A stretch of DNA of 64,000 bases from JBDHWG01 sp046328525 (lineage in GTDB: Bacteria > Chloroflexota > Anaerolineae > Epilineales > JAHCIE01), in assembly GCA_046328525.1 (NCBI GenBank), contig JAXLWK010000006.1, positions 1 through 64,000 on the forward strand. Direction: 5' to 3'. The notes under the pieces were generated by a model. That model saw nothing but the letters and a program-made list of their open reading frames with translations, was not told where the DNA came from and did not search any database. This document shows positions 8,009 through 17,085 of the stretch, in pieces. Made by a program: the position numbers and the translations under genes. Within the stretch, counting starts at the first letter, position 1, and the number at the start of each line of letters is the position of its first letter.

Positions 8009-8016
8009 CGCGAACA

Positions 8017-8102
8017 ACCAGAGACAAAACTGCTACAGAGACACAGAGAGCACGGAGAAATGAATTGCAAATCTCTCCGTGTCCTCTGTGCCTCCTGGCA
8101 CA
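8017..8102. repeat. Inverted repeat I (CACAGAG...GGAGA / TCTCC...CTCTGTG)
   Basis: An ACAGAGACACAGAGAGCACG arm is answered by TCTCCGTGTCCTCTGTGCCT. It lies between the convergent S-component and radical SAM genes. A related element occurs at 57376-57502. Confidence 0.7.
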
Positions 8103-8104
8103 TT

Positions 8105-9238
8105 TCATAATCCGAACAGAGAAAGCTGGTGGGGGGGGCGCTTGCCGTCGAGCAGGATGTAGGGCAGGGCGCGCTTGACCGAGACGCCCAGCCGCGCCAG
8201 GTCCTCCACCGACCGCACGCGGCCGGTGCGCCGCGCCGCCAGGATGCGGTCCGCCGACAGCGGCCCGATGCCGGGCACGCGCAAGAGCGTCTCCCGCGCG
8301 GCGCGGTTCACCTCGACGGGGAAGCGGTCGCGGTGGGTCTGCGCCCAGAGTACCTTGGGGTCCCCCTGCGGCGGCAAGTTGCCGGTGGCGTCGAACGGCA
8401 GCTCCTCGACGGCGAACCCGTACTGCCGCATGAGGAAGTCGGCCTGGTAGAGGTGGTGTTCGCGCGCGGCGGGCGTCGCCTCGAGGCCGTCGAGGGGCGT
8501 GTTCACCACGGGTCGGAAGGCGCTGTAGTAGGCGCGGGCCAGGCCATACGCCGTGTATAGCTCCGAGGTGCGCGCCAGGAGGTCGCGGTCGCTCTCGCCG
8601 CCGGGTCCGACGACGAACTGCGTCGTGCGGCTGACGCGCTTCCCCTGGGACACGGCCACGCGGTGGGCGATCTTGAGCGGGTCGAGCAGGCTGTCGAGGT
8701 CCTTCGTGCCGGAGAGGCGCTCCAACGCCTGCACCGTCGGCGCTTCGAGGTTGGTGGACACGCGGTCGGCCAACTCCATCGTCCGCTCGATGGCCGCCTC
8801 GGACGAGCCGGGCATGAGCTTGAGGTGGAGGTAGCCGCGGAACTCATAGACCGAGCGCAGAATCTCCGCCGTCTTGACGATCTGCTCCTGGGTGTACTCC
8901 CCCTTGCCGACGATGCCTGAGCTGAGGAACAGGCCCTGAATCTTGCCGCGCCGATACAGCTCGGCCGTCGCCCGCGCCAGGTCCTCCGGCTTCAGCGCGG
9001 CGCGGCGGAAGTCGCGCCCGGCGCGGAACGGGCAGTAGTAGCAGTCCTTGGCGCAGGCCGATGTCTGGAGTACCTTGAGGACGGGGATGCGCTTGCCGTC
9101 GCTGCGCGTCAGCAGCTCGACATGACGCTCCAGGGCATCGGCCGGCCTGCCATCGGGCATGGGCCGCCCCGCCCTGGAGCACACATCGAATTGAGCCGCT
9201 TCACCTAGCAGGCCGAGCGTGTGCTGGAGATCGGTCAC
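8105..9238 (-). CDS. Radical SAM protein with C-terminal helix-hairpin-helix (putative DNA modification/repair family)
   Basis: 377 aa with a GTG start overlapping the upstream hydrolase stop (GTGA). The radical SAM [4Fe-4S] motif is C62-x3-C66-x2-C69 in ACAKDCYYCPF. The C terminus (about 305-360) carries a helix-hairpin-helix with LLRVPGIGPLSADRIL, typical of DNA-contacting modules. This matches the family known as putative DNA modification/repair radical SAM protein, which in many genomes is linked to a uracil-DNA-glycosylase-like protein. No such partner is next to it here. The precise reaction is unknown. Confidence 0.9.
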   Translation of the reverse strand: MTDLQHTLGLLGEAAQFDVCSRAGRPMPDGRPADALERHVELLTRSDGKRIPVLKVLQTSACAKDCYYCPFRAGRDFRRAALKPEDLARATAELYRRGKIQGLFLSSGIVGKGEYTQEQIVKTAEILRSVYEFRGYLHLKLMPGSSEAAIERTMELADRVSTNLEAPTVQALERLSGTKDLDSLLDPLKIAHRVAVSQGKRVSRTTQFVVGPGGESDRDLLARTSELYTAYGLARAYYSAFRPVVNTPLDGLEATPAAREHHLYQADFLMRQYGFAVEELPFDATGNLPPQGDPKVLWAQTHRDRFPVEVNRAARETLLRVPGIGPLSADRILAARRTGRVRSVEDLARLGVSVKRALPYILLDGKRPPHQLSLFGL

Positions 9239-10074
9239 TGCTTCGGCGCGTGGGCGAGGAAGTCGAGCACGACGCGGTTGAACTCGTTCGGCCGGGCCAC
9301 GTTGACCGCGCGCGCCGTCTGTGGGAACACCGTCCGCCGCGCGAAGGGGATGGCGTGGCAGATCGTGTGCGCCGTCTCCTTGACGCGCTCCGTGTCCAGG
9401 TCGCCGACGACGACGAGGGTCGGGACGCGAATCTTGGACAGGCGGTCGGCGCTGGCCGGGGTCGGTGGGTGCGGCCTGGCCCCGTGGCTGCGCCGCATAT
9501 AGTCCCGGGCGATCATCTCCCGCAGCAAGTCCCGCTGCGCCGGCTCTGTCTCCGCCTTCGGCTGGGTCGGCTCCGCCCCGGACAGCCAGAGCGTCGTCTC
9601 TAGCTCAGCCAGCTGCTCGACGTCCTGGGCCTGCTGCGCCTGGACGATGGCCGTCAGCTGCTTCTTCTCCGCCTCCGACGCCGGCGGCTCCACGCCAGGC
9701 GCCTCCGGCGAGACGAGCACCAGCGCGCCAACCATGTCCGGATGGGCGAGGGCGTAGTCGAGGGCGATGGATGCGCTCAGCCCGAGACTCAAAAGCACAG
9801 CCTTCTCGACGTCGAGCTGACGGAGCAGGTCGTTCAGGTCGCTGACCTGAGAAAAGCCGACCGGCTCAGTCTTGCTCAATCCGTGGCCGCGGAGATCATA
9901 ACGAATCACTCGGTAATTCTGGGAAAAGGACGGGACCTGGCTGTCCCAAATATGCAGGTCGGCCACCTGAGCCGGAATGAGGACCAGGGTTTGCCCGGCG
10001 CCTGCCTCATCATAGTACAGCTGGCCGCCGACGACAGTGACATAGCCCGATGTTGTTTGAATTGCACTGGCCAT
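9235..10074 (-). CDS. Alpha/beta hydrolase-fold protein lacking the catalytic histidine
   Basis: 279 aa. The fold is clear: an RYDLRGHG segment, the nucleophile elbow GLSAS, and the acid strand VVVGDLDTE. In relatives the last catalytic residue is in a P-G-A-G-H-x-V-N-x-E-R-P-E-E-F-N block. Here the matching block reads PQTARAVNVARPNEFN, with Arg (codon CGC) where His is expected. The protein may be non-hydrolytic or use another base. It is the first gene of a two-gene unit with the radical SAM gene, behind a good promoter at 10133-10160. Confidence 0.85.
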   Translation of the reverse strand: MASAIQTTSGYVTVVGGQLYYDEAGAGQTLVLIPAQVADLHIWDSQVPSFSQNYRVIRYDLRGHGLSKTEPVGFSQVSDLNDLLRQLDVEKAVLLSLGLSASIALDYALAHPDMVGALVLVSPEAPGVEPPASEAEKKQLTAIVQAQQAQDVEQLAELETTLWLSGAEPTQPKAETEPAQRDLLREMIARDYMRRSHGARPHPPTPASADRLSKIRVPTLVVVGDLDTERVKETAHTICHAIPFARRTVFPQTARAVNVARPNEFNRVVLDFLAHAPKQ

Positions 10075-10132
10075 AGGTCTCCCTCCCGGCAGCCGTCATC
10101 GGGCCGCCGTTCGAACGCAGCCTCTACATTCT

Positions 10133-10160
10133 ATTATAGACCATAGGTTCGACGCGTCAA
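10133..10160 (-). promoter_or_regulatory. Sigma-70-type promoter for the hydrolase/radical SAM operon
   Basis: On the minus strand, TTGACG (10155-10160) and a perfect TATAAT (10133-10138) are separated by 16 bp, about 60 bp upstream of the start at 10074. Confidence 0.7.
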
Positions 10161-10168
10161 GAGGGGAA

Positions 10169-10276
10169 ATCACCACCATCGCCGACCGCACCCGGGCCGA
10201 CATTCACGCCTGCCTGCGCTACGCCATTGCCCTCGTCGCCGCTGAGGATGTGCATCTGGCGCCCTCAGCCCCATGA
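10169..10276 (+). pseudogene. C-terminal remnant of a DUF433 protein
   Basis: The frame reads through RTRADIHACLRYAIALVAAE to a stop at 10274-10276. This matches the conserved C-terminal helix of DUF433 proteins (antitoxin-like, typically ...TREDIRACLAYAAEL...). No start codon or N-terminal half is present and no DUF5615-type toxin follows, so it is a decayed fragment lying between the promoter at 10133-10160 and a repeat. Confidence 0.6.
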
Positions 10277-10301
10277 GATTGGAGTTACTCGGTCGGGGGA
10301 T

Positions 10302-10408
10302 GTTGGACCACGAAAGGTGGAAAGGGCACGAAAGACACGAAAAAGGAGTCGCCCGGGGTATCCCTTTCGTGCCTTTCGCGTCCTTTCGTATCCTTCGTGG
10401 TCCAACAA
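10302..10408. repeat. Inverted repeat D
   Basis: TTGGACCACGAAAGG is mirrored by CCTTCGTGGTCCAA, with inner AAAGGGCACGAAAGACACG and CTTTCGTGCCTTTCGCG arms. Same family as 6961-7158 and 42031-42140. It lies immediately downstream of the MFS gene. Confidence 0.85.
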
Positions 10409-10422
10409 CCTACGCCGCGTCC

Positions 10423-11754
10423 CTATCTCTGCGCGGTCGCGGTGGTCGTCGGGGGTTGGGCGGCCGGCGCTGGGGCTTTGTGGCCGACGCGCAGCAGGTA
10501 GAACAGCAGAAAACCGGCGAGGCGGAACCCTGCCGCCGCGATCAGCGCCTGCACAATCCCGATCCGCGCCGCCATCGTCGTCGCCACCAGGGGCGCGAAG
10601 AACATCGCCATGTTGTTCGTTGTCTGGTACAGCCCCACGTAGGTCGCCTGGTGGTCCGACGGCACCGTCCCCAGCAGCACGTCGAAGATGACAAGGTCGG
10701 TGCCGGCCAGGAAGAAGCCGGCGATGGCCGCGAACACCACGAGCACGGCGATGTTCCCCGTCAGCGCCGTCGCCAGCGGGTAGACGGCGAAGCCCGCCGT
10801 CGAAGCCAGCAGCACCGGGCGAATGCCAAACTTCCGCGCCATCCTCCCCCACGAGAAGTACGCGATGATCAGCACGCCGTTGTAGACCGTGTTGATGACG
10901 CCAATGGTGGAGTCCGACAGGCCCAGGGTGCGCACCCAGTAGAGCGGCAGCAACGGCACGGCGAAGGTCAGGCCCCAGCGGAAGACGAACTGGCTGACGA
11001 TGAACTTCCCGAACAAGGGGTTGTTGCGGATCGTCGCCCAGCCGCCGGCCACGCGCTCGCGCAGTGGCACGCGCGCCGTCTTCTCGTGGACGACGGGGAC
11101 CTGGTCCGGCAGCGTGATGTGGCTGGAGTAATAGAGACTGATAAGGCCGCCGAGCCAGGAGATGATGAACAGGACCTGGTAGTTGAGCGGGAACTGGTTA
11201 TCGGTGCGGCCGAGGAACTGGCCCGCCGCGAACACGACCATCGCGTTGGTGAAGCCGAGCGACGACCAGCGGCGGCTCATCAGCCAGAAGCGTCTATGCG
11301 GCCCGGCGACACCGCCCATGACGACGGTAAACGCGACGTTGACGATCGTCTGCGGGATCGTCGCGATGGCCCAGATGACGATGATGGCGGTGGGCGCGTT
11401 ATCCTTGAAGACGAACGGCGCCAGGCCGGTGAGGACGTAGGACGAGAGAACGTAGAAGCGAGCGCGAGAGTACCACGGGACGATGTTGCGCTGGCGTTCC
11501 AGGAAGCGGCCAATCGGCAGGGCGAACAGCATCCCGGTCAGCGCCGGCATGGCCGTGATGAGACCCACCTGGAAGTCCGACGCGCCCAGGCGCACCATGA
11601 ACACCGAGAGGAACGTGCCGATGCCGCTGGCGATGCCCACGCCGACGCCGTCCACCAGGACGTCGCGGGCATTGCGCTCCTCCACCGTCGCCGGGTGTGT
11701 GAACCAGCCGGGCAGCCGGAGCCTGGACCTGAGACGAGATGGGAACACTCGCAT
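10423..11754 (-). CDS. MFS transporter
   Basis: 443 aa with about 12 hydrophobic segments and the usual major-facilitator arrangement of two six-helix halves separated by a charged loop (about residues 205-225). The N terminus is basic and the C terminus is an Ala/Pro/Thr tail. The substrate cannot be inferred. A minus-strand TATAAT lies at 11795-11800 upstream, without a good -35. The gene diverges from recD2 and is isolated from functional partners. Confidence 0.85.
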   Translation of the reverse strand: MRVFPSRLRSRLRLPGWFTHPATVEERNARDVLVDGVGVGIASGIGTFLSVFMVRLGASDFQVGLITAMPALTGMLFALPIGRFLERQRNIVPWYSRARFYVLSSYVLTGLAPFVFKDNAPTAIIVIWAIATIPQTIVNVAFTVVMGGVAGPHRRFWLMSRRWSSLGFTNAMVVFAAGQFLGRTDNQFPLNYQVLFIISWLGGLISLYYSSHITLPDQVPVVHEKTARVPLRERVAGGWATIRNNPLFGKFIVSQFVFRWGLTFAVPLLPLYWVRTLGLSDSTIGVINTVYNGVLIIAYFSWGRMARKFGIRPVLLASTAGFAVYPLATALTGNIAVLVVFAAIAGFFLAGTDLVIFDVLLGTVPSDHQATYVGLYQTTNNMAMFFAPLVATTMAARIGIVQALIAAAGFRLAGFLLFYLLRVGHKAPAPAAQPPTTTATAQR

Positions 11755-11858
11755 CTCCTAAAAAAAGGTGCGGCCTCAGCGCCGCAGGCTCAGGATTATA
11801 CGCCCGCCACTTTCCAAAGGCCAAAAATCCCGATTCCGGCTATACTTATAGAACAGTT

Positions 11859-14078
11859 ATGCTAACCCTGGAAGGCGCCGTCGAGCGCATCACCTACGTC
11901 AACGAGCAGAACGGCTACACCGTGGCGAAGCTGACGCCGACCGGCAAGGACTACCTTGTCACCGTCGTCGGCAACCTCCCGAACGTGCAGCCGGGTGAAT
12001 CCGTGCGCCTCGAGGGCGTGTGGACGACGCACCCGCAGCACGGCCGCCAGTTCGAGGCGAAGCACTGCACCGTCGAGCGCCCCGCGAGCGTCGAAGGCAT
12101 CCGCAAGTACCTCGGCTCCGGCCTGGTCAAGGGCATCGGGCCGGGGCGCGCCGAGCGCATCGTCGAGACCTTCGGCGAATACACCCTGGACGTGATCGAG
12201 CGCAGCCCGGACCGCCTGGTCGAAGTGCCGGGCATCGGGCCGAAAACCGCGTCAAAGATCATGCGCGCGTGGGAGGAGCAGCGCGCCATCAAGGACGTGA
12301 TGGTGTTCCTCCAGGGCCACGGCGTCTCGACCGGGCTGGCCGTCAAAATCTACAAACAGTACCGCAACGAAGCCCTGGTCATCGTCCAGAACGACCCCTA
12401 CCGCCTCGCCCGCGACATCTACGGCATCGGCTTCCTGACCGCCGACAAGATCGCCCGCAACATGGGCTTCGCCATTGACGACCCGCGCCGCATCGAGGCC
12501 GGCGTCGCCTACGTCCTCAACGAGTTCAGCGACGGCGGCCACGTCTTCGCCCTGCGCCCCGACCTGGTCGCCCTCGCCGTGGAGCGCCTCAGCAACGACG
12601 AGACCCATATCGCGCCGGAGGGGGTCGAGGCCGCCATTGATCGCCTGACCGAAGTGGGCGAGCTGAAGATCGAGGACGGCGACGACGGCCCGGCCGTCTA
12701 CCTGCCGCCGTTCTACCAGGCCGAGGTCGGCGTGGCACGGCGGCTGCGGCGCGCCCTCGACGCCCAACGGGACCGGCTGGCGTCGTTCCGCGACGTCAAC
12801 TGGGAGCGCGCCCTGGCGTACCTGGCCCGCGACGAGCTAGAGCTGGCCCCGCAGCAGGCCGAGGCCGTCAAGGTCGCCCTGACCCACAAGGTCGCCATCC
12901 TCACCGGCGGCCCCGGCACCGGCAAGACGTACACCCTGCGCGCCATCCTCAAACTGCTCGAAGCGCGCCGCCACTCCGTTCTCCTGGCCGCCCCGACCGG
13001 CCGCGCCGCCAAGCGCATCAACGAAGCGACCGGCCACGCCGCCAAGACGCTCCACCGGCTGCTGGAGTTCAAACCGGGGCAGTCGTTCATCCGCGACGAG
13101 CAGAACCCCCTCGACGCCGACATGGTCATCGTGGACGAGACCTCGATGATTGACCTGCTGCTCATGAACAGCCTCATGAAAGCGGTGGACGTGGGCAGTC
13201 ACCTGCTGCTCGTCGGCGACGTGGACCAGCTGCCCTCGGTCGGCGCGGGCAACGTCCTGCGCGACCTCATCGCCTCCGAGGTCATCCCCGTCGTCCGCCT
13301 GGAGACGATCTTCCGCCAGGCGGAGGAGAGCGGCATCGTCGTCAACGCCCACCGCATCAACGCCGGGCAGATGCCCGTGTTCTCCCCGACCCCCACGGGT
13401 GACTTCTTCTGGGTTGAGGCCGCCGAGCCGACCCTCGCCGCCGACCGCGTCTTGCAAGTCGTCGCCGAGCGCATCCCGAAGCGCTGGGGCCTGGACGCGC
13501 TGGACGACGTGCAGGTGCTCACGCCGACGCACCGTGGCGAGGCGGGCGTGGCGATGCTCAACCAGCGCCTGCAAGCGATCCTGAACCCGCCTGCCGAGGG
13601 GAAGACGGAGCGCCCGTTTGGCAGCCGCGTCTTCCGCGTCGGCGACAAGGTGCTCCAGATCCGCAACAACTACGACAAGAAGGTATTCAACGGGGACGTG
13701 GGGCGCATCGAGGCGATTGACCTGGAGGACCAGGTCGCGCGGGTACGCTTCGACACGGAGACGGTGGAGTACGAGTTCCAGGAGTTGGACGAGCTTGTGC
13801 ACGCCTTCGCCATGTCGGTGCACAAGGCCCAGGGCAGCGAGTACCCGGCGGTGGTCATGCCGCTGGTGACGCAGCACTACATGCTCTTGCAGCGCAACCT
13901 GGTCTACACGGGGGTGACGCGGGCGAAGCGGCTCGTGGTCATGGTGGGGCAGAAACGTGCATTGGGGATGGCGGTGCGAAATGCGCGCCTCAGCAAGCGC
14001 AACTCGCGCTTGGCGCAGCGCCTCCGCGCCCAGGACCCGATTGACGCCACGGCGCGCGCCTTTGGGCTACGCAAATAG
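11859..14078 (+). CDS. recD2: ATP-dependent RecD2-type DNA helicase
   Basis: 739 aa from the ATG at 11859, the expected RecD2 length. The N terminus has the OB-like domain (ITYVNEQNGYTVAKL), then tandem helix-hairpin-helix motifs (VKGIGPGRAERI, VPGIGPKTASKI). The SF1B motor follows: Walker A GGPGTGKT near residue 350, a VDETSM Walker B, GDVDQLPSVGAG, and a C-terminal SH3/UvrD-like part with HKAQGSEYP. RecD2 unwinds DNA 5' to 3' outside RecBCD, usually in repair. A -10-like TATACT lies at 11841-11846. The frame extends further upstream, but nothing there resembles the family. Confidence 0.95.
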   Translation: MLTLEGAVERITYVNEQNGYTVAKLTPTGKDYLVTVVGNLPNVQPGESVRLEGVWTTHPQHGRQFEAKHCTVERPASVEGIRKYLGSGLVKGIGPGRAERIVETFGEYTLDVIERSPDRLVEVPGIGPKTASKIMRAWEEQRAIKDVMVFLQGHGVSTGLAVKIYKQYRNEALVIVQNDPYRLARDIYGIGFLTADKIARNMGFAIDDPRRIEAGVAYVLNEFSDGGHVFALRPDLVALAVERLSNDETHIAPEGVEAAIDRLTEVGELKIEDGDDGPAVYLPPFYQAEVGVARRLRRALDAQRDRLASFRDVNWERALAYLARDELELAPQQAEAVKVALTHKVAILTGGPGTGKTYTLRAILKLLEARRHSVLLAAPTGRAAKRINEATGHAAKTLHRLLEFKPGQSFIRDEQNPLDADMVIVDETSMIDLLLMNSLMKAVDVGSHLLLVGDVDQLPSVGAGNVLRDLIASEVIPVVRLETIFRQAEESGIVVNAHRINAGQMPVFSPTPTGDFFWVEAAEPTLAADRVLQVVAERIPKRWGLDALDDVQVLTPTHRGEAGVAMLNQRLQAILNPPAEGKTERPFGSRVFRVGDKVLQIRNNYDKKVFNGDVGRIEAIDLEDQVARVRFDTETVEYEFQELDELVHAFAMSVHKAQGSEYPAVVMPLVTQHYMLLQRNLVYTGVTRAKRLVVMVGQKRALGMAVRNARLSKRNSRLAQRLRAQDPIDATARAFGLRK

Positions 14079-14609
14079 CTCGTCCACCGGAATGCGCCAG
14101 CCTGGAACGGCAGGTTCAGCCTCGGCGACGTCGCCCCGACGATAGATGGTCGGCGCATCGGGCGCTGTTGCCCGGTACACGCGGACGACATCGCGGCTGA
14201 GCAGGTCCACATCCCAAACGACGCGCGTTCCGGCGGCGAAGTAGTCGCGGCGCTCCTGCGCCAACGCCGCCTCGCCCTGAGACCCGTAATCGCCCTCGCT
14301 GCGCACCTCGACCGCAAACACGGGCGCGCCGTCCAGGAACTTCATGCCGGTCGGCGGACCAATGTGGAATGAAGCGTCCGGACTGAACGACTTGCGGTTG
14401 GGCAGGTCAACCGTGTAGCCGACGTTATCGGGGTAGGCGCGGCCACCCAGCATCGTTTCCATACGGCTGAGGCTCACGGCGATCTTAAAGGCAGCGCGAG
14501 CGGGCATGTCGCCGGTAGGACTCATGCGGACAATCTCTCCATTGACGATCTCGGCCTTTTCTGTGATGGCGTACAGGTCCTCAATCGTCGCGCCTATATT
14601 TGTTTCCAT
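14067..14609 (-). CDS. Uma2 family endonuclease
   Basis: 180 aa from METNIG; the frame could extend 19 residues further upstream without similarity. The Uma2 (DUF820) PD-(D/E)xK-like core is visible: YAITEKAEIVNGEIV at the N terminus, PDASF, then FAVEVRSEGD and RRDYFAAGTRVVWDVD. Uma2 proteins are abundant in cyanobacteria and Chloroflexota. Their role is unclear and probably linked to mobile or defence functions. It ends tail-to-tail with recD2, overlapping it by 12 bp. Confidence 0.9.
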   Translation of the reverse strand: METNIGATIEDLYAITEKAEIVNGEIVRMSPTGDMPARAAFKIAVSLSRMETMLGGRAYPDNVGYTVDLPNRKSFSPDASFHIGPPTGMKFLDGAPVFAVEVRSEGDYGSQGEAALAQERRDYFAAGTRVVWDVDLLSRDVVRVYRATAPDAPTIYRRGDVAEAEPAVPGWRIPVDELFA

Positions 14610-14680
14610 GCGATCCTCCGACGCGCGAGCCGACCACATCTTCAAAATATGTTGATAGTATAGCACGGTTTAGCAAGCAG

Positions 14681-14780
14681 GTAGCTCTACACGATAGCGT
14701 GGAGACCCCCCTCTGCTCCCCCCGCCGGCGGGGGGATGGGGGGGTGAATTCGGCTCTTCCACGCTATACTGTGGAGCTAC
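14681..14780. repeat. Inverted repeat F
   Basis: GTAGCTCTACACGATAGCGT (14681-14700) pairs with ACGCTATACTGTGGAGCTAC (14761-14780). The centre is a second dyad, CCCCCGCCGGCGGGGGG. A degraded copy is nested in the repeat at 6961-7158. Confidence 0.85.
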
Positions 14781-14820
14781 CTAACCGTCAACCCCTGGCC
14801 TTCAGACTAACCCCATAGTC

Positions 14821-15060
14821 ATCTCCCCTTCGGCATGACAGCAGGACGTGAGGTTTCTAACTAAGATAAGCAAACGCAAAGACGCAAAGGAGACACCCCT
14901 GTTGTCTTTCTTTGCGCCTCTGCGCCTTGGCGTTGCTACCGTCTTTGCGAGACCCGAAGGCCTCCTTCAGCACGCTGGCTGAGCAAGAACACACCCCTCC
15001 GAGCCTGCTTGAGCAGGCTTTGCCCCCTCAGCCACCGACTTGAGTCGGTGGCGACGGCCG
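14821..15060. repeat. Composite repeat (elements C plus stem-rich tail)
   Basis: This 240-bp stretch fills most of the gene-free interval 14610-15066. It contains CGGCATGACA, an inverted repeat C (CGCAAAGACGCAAAGG...CTTTGCGCCTCTGCG), the segment TTCAGCACGCTGGCTGAGCA and the dyad AGCCTGCTTGAGCAGGCTTT. The same order recurs at 34664-34890. No gene is seen in the interval. Confidence 0.75.
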
Positions 15061-15066
15061 GCGGCC

Positions 15067-16335
15067 TCACTCCGCCGCCGCGTCACTCTCCCGCAGGTCC
15101 GGCGGAACACTCTCGGCGTCGAGGCGCTGGAGCAGCCGCCATGCCCACTCGTGCGCCCGCGCCAGCGTCCCCACGTCGAGCTTCTCGAACGTGTCGCTCA
15201 TCTGATGCCAGTGAACGTTCGCGGCGATGTCCGTCGCGCTGCCGGGCGGGCGCGCGTCCAGCACGATCCCCCGGTAGCCGCGCGTGATCACAGGCCACAT
15301 GTCCGTGTACGCCCCGCCTTCGTGGTCCGGCCCGAGCAGCCCCTCGTCCGCCAGCCGCGCCGGCCGCAGCAGCCCCGGCGTGTAGTGCACGCGCCGCACC
15401 AGCCCCTCCGTCAGGTTCAGCGTCGGCTCGCCCACGCCCACCATGTCGAAGTCCACAAAGTCGGCGTCCCACAGCTCGCGCCCGTGACGGTCCAGAAAGT
15501 CGGCCATGCCCTGCGCCGCCACTTCCTCGCAGCCGGTGTTCAGAATCCACACCTGGATGTGACGCAGCGGCTCGCGCGCCAGGCGCTCGCCGATCGCCAG
15601 CGCCGTGGCCGCGCCAGAGGCGTTGTCGTTCGCGCCGGGGCTGTAGGGCGTGCGGTCGGCGTGCAGCAGCATCCCCAGCCCCCACGCCTGGAGCAGCGCA
15701 GCGGGCAGCGCGAGCCACGAGGGGCGGCGGCCATCGGTACGCACGAAGTGCCCGAACATCGCCGCCCCACCCGCCAGGCTCGCCAACGCGCCCGCTAGGC
15801 TGAGCGACAGGACACGCAGCCAGCCGGGGCTGCTATAGAAGATGGGGGTACGGTGGGTGTCCAGGTGGCCGACGAGAACGACGTGGCGGCGCACGTCCGC
15901 TGTTGGCGGCGCGACGGCCACCACATTCTGGGAGAAACCGCGTGGCGACCGACGCCGCGCCCAGTTGTCACGCAGCGTTGCCTCGCGGTAGAACGCCCAC
16001 GCGCCGACTATGCTCAACACTGCCGCCAGGAGCGAGCGCAGCCGACCGCCGCGCCAGCCAACGACCTGCGCCAGCAGCCCCGCCGCCAGCGCCCAGGCGT
16101 AGGGGCGGTAGGTCGAGCGGTTGGCAGAGAAGCCCTCCAGGCGCGGGTTGTCCAGCCCGGCGTCGCGCAAGACGCGCCGCGCGTATTGCGCCGCGCGCCA
16201 CTCGCCGTCGCCGGCCGAGGGGCGCGGGCCGATGTCTACGGCCAGGGCGCGGGCGTGGGCGTAGGCGCGCTCCGCCCAGCGGCGGGCCTCGGCGCTCAAC
16301 CGGGAGTGTGAAGGCGCTGAGAATTGAGTGTTCAT
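15067..16335 (-). CDS. M28 family zinc metallopeptidase with transmembrane insert
   Basis: 422 aa. Co-catalytic zinc ligands typical of M28 are visible: GHLDTH (H157 region), NDNASG (D237), CEE (about 265), VDFDMVG, and a C-terminal NVHWHQMSDTF histidine. Unusually, hydrophobic segments occur both before the catalytic core (about 79-115) and between the first His and the Asp ligand (about 173-225), so the peptidase domain seems to be interrupted by a membrane hairpin. Probable aminopeptidase activity at the membrane. The gene stands alone. Confidence 0.85.
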   Translation of the reverse strand: MNTQFSAPSHSRLSAEARRWAERAYAHARALAVDIGPRPSAGDGEWRAAQYARRVLRDAGLDNPRLEGFSANRSTYRPYAWALAAGLLAQVVGWRGGRLRSLLAAVLSIVGAWAFYREATLRDNWARRRSPRGFSQNVVAVAPPTADVRRHVVLVGHLDTHRTPIFYSSPGWLRVLSLSLAGALASLAGGAAMFGHFVRTDGRRPSWLALPAALLQAWGLGMLLHADRTPYSPGANDNASGAATALAIGERLAREPLRHIQVWILNTGCEEVAAQGMADFLDRHGRELWDADFVDFDMVGVGEPTLNLTEGLVRRVHYTPGLLRPARLADEGLLGPDHEGGAYTDMWPVITRGYRGIVLDARPPGSATDIAANVHWHQMSDTFEKLDVGTLARAHEWAWRLLQRLDAESVPPDLRESDAAAE

Positions 16336-16340
16336 AGGTG

Positions 16341-16369
16341 GCCTCTGCGCCTCTGCGCCTTTGCGTTAC
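16341..16369. repeat. Half copy of repeat C
   Basis: GCCTCTGCGCCTCTGCGCCT followed by TTGCG is one arm of the CGCAAAG/CTTTGCG element, without its partner. It lies just upstream of the M28 gene start. Confidence 0.6.
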
Positions 16370-16416
16370 CAACCCGTTTTCGGGGAGTGATGTAACATGA
16401 CGGCGACGTCGTGCCG

Positions 16417-17085
16417 CTAGTCCGGCGCCGACTGCTGCAAGTGCGGCAGGAAGATGAAGCTGCACTGCCCCAGGTTCACGTCGGCCGGCGCGCCCGGCGT
16501 CGTGGGGAGGGGCTGGGAGGCGGCATTGGCGAGCTGGATGTCGGCCGGCGGAGCGGCGAGAATCAGCTCCCCGCAGACACCGGTGACCTTGAACGGGATC
16601 AGTACCAGGGAGCCGCTGCTGCTCGTTTCGCCGGCGAGCAGCCGCGCCCCGCCGAAGATAATCTGGCCGGTGGTATTGTTCACCTGGCGGTTGTCGAGCG
16701 GCGCGACGAACGAGCCTTCTGGCAGAAGGCTACCCGGCAGCAACTGCACATAGGGGCGGCTCGGATCGGAGTCGAGCACCTGGAAGCTCGCCGGGTCGAA
16801 GCTCATCCGGAGCTGGCCGCCAAAGAAACTCGTCGCGTTATCAATCTGAACCGTCGCCGTCACAACATCCCCGACGCGGTAGCGGGTCTTGACGGGAGCC
16901 AGGGTGAAATACACCGTCGCCGGCGGCACGGAGGCCGTCGGCTCGCCCACCGGCGCGGCAGGGTGAGCGGTGTCGAAGGGGGCTGGGGCGCGACTGGCCC
17001 AAGCGGGCGTGACGACCGCGAGCAGGGCAGCGGCGAAGAACAAGGCGCTCAGCAGCAGCGCCTGTCGGAGAGGGAACCGAGTCAT
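16417..17085 (-). CDS. Secreted cohesin-like domain protein
   Basis: 222 aa from the ATG at 17085, which has AGAGAAGG upstream. Residues 1-30 are a signal peptide ending in AWA. A cohesin/BACON-like beta domain follows (about 55-195), recognisable by YRVGDVVTATVQIDNA, LRMSFDPASFQVLD and a GQIIFGGARL segment. The chain ends CSFIFLPHLQQSAPD, similar to the YLPLV tails of other exported proteins in this lineage. No dockerin or enzyme is attached, and its partner is unknown. It is transcribed towards the M28 gene. Confidence 0.75.
   Translation of the reverse strand: MTRFPLRQALLLSALFFAAALLAVVTPAWASRAPAPFDTAHPAAPVGEPTASVPPATVYFTLAPVKTRYRVGDVVTATVQIDNATSFFGGQLRMSFDPASFQVLDSDPSRPYVQLLPGSLLPEGSFVAPLDNRQVNNTTGQIIFGGARLLAGETSSSGSLVLIPFKVTGVCGELILAAPPADIQLANAASQPLPTTPGAPADVNLGQCSFIFLPHLQQSAPD

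Noticed and set aside
11739..11858. Upstream extension of recD2
   Set aside because: It lies in the divergent promoter region with the MFS gene and does not resemble RecD2; ATG 11859 gives the family length.
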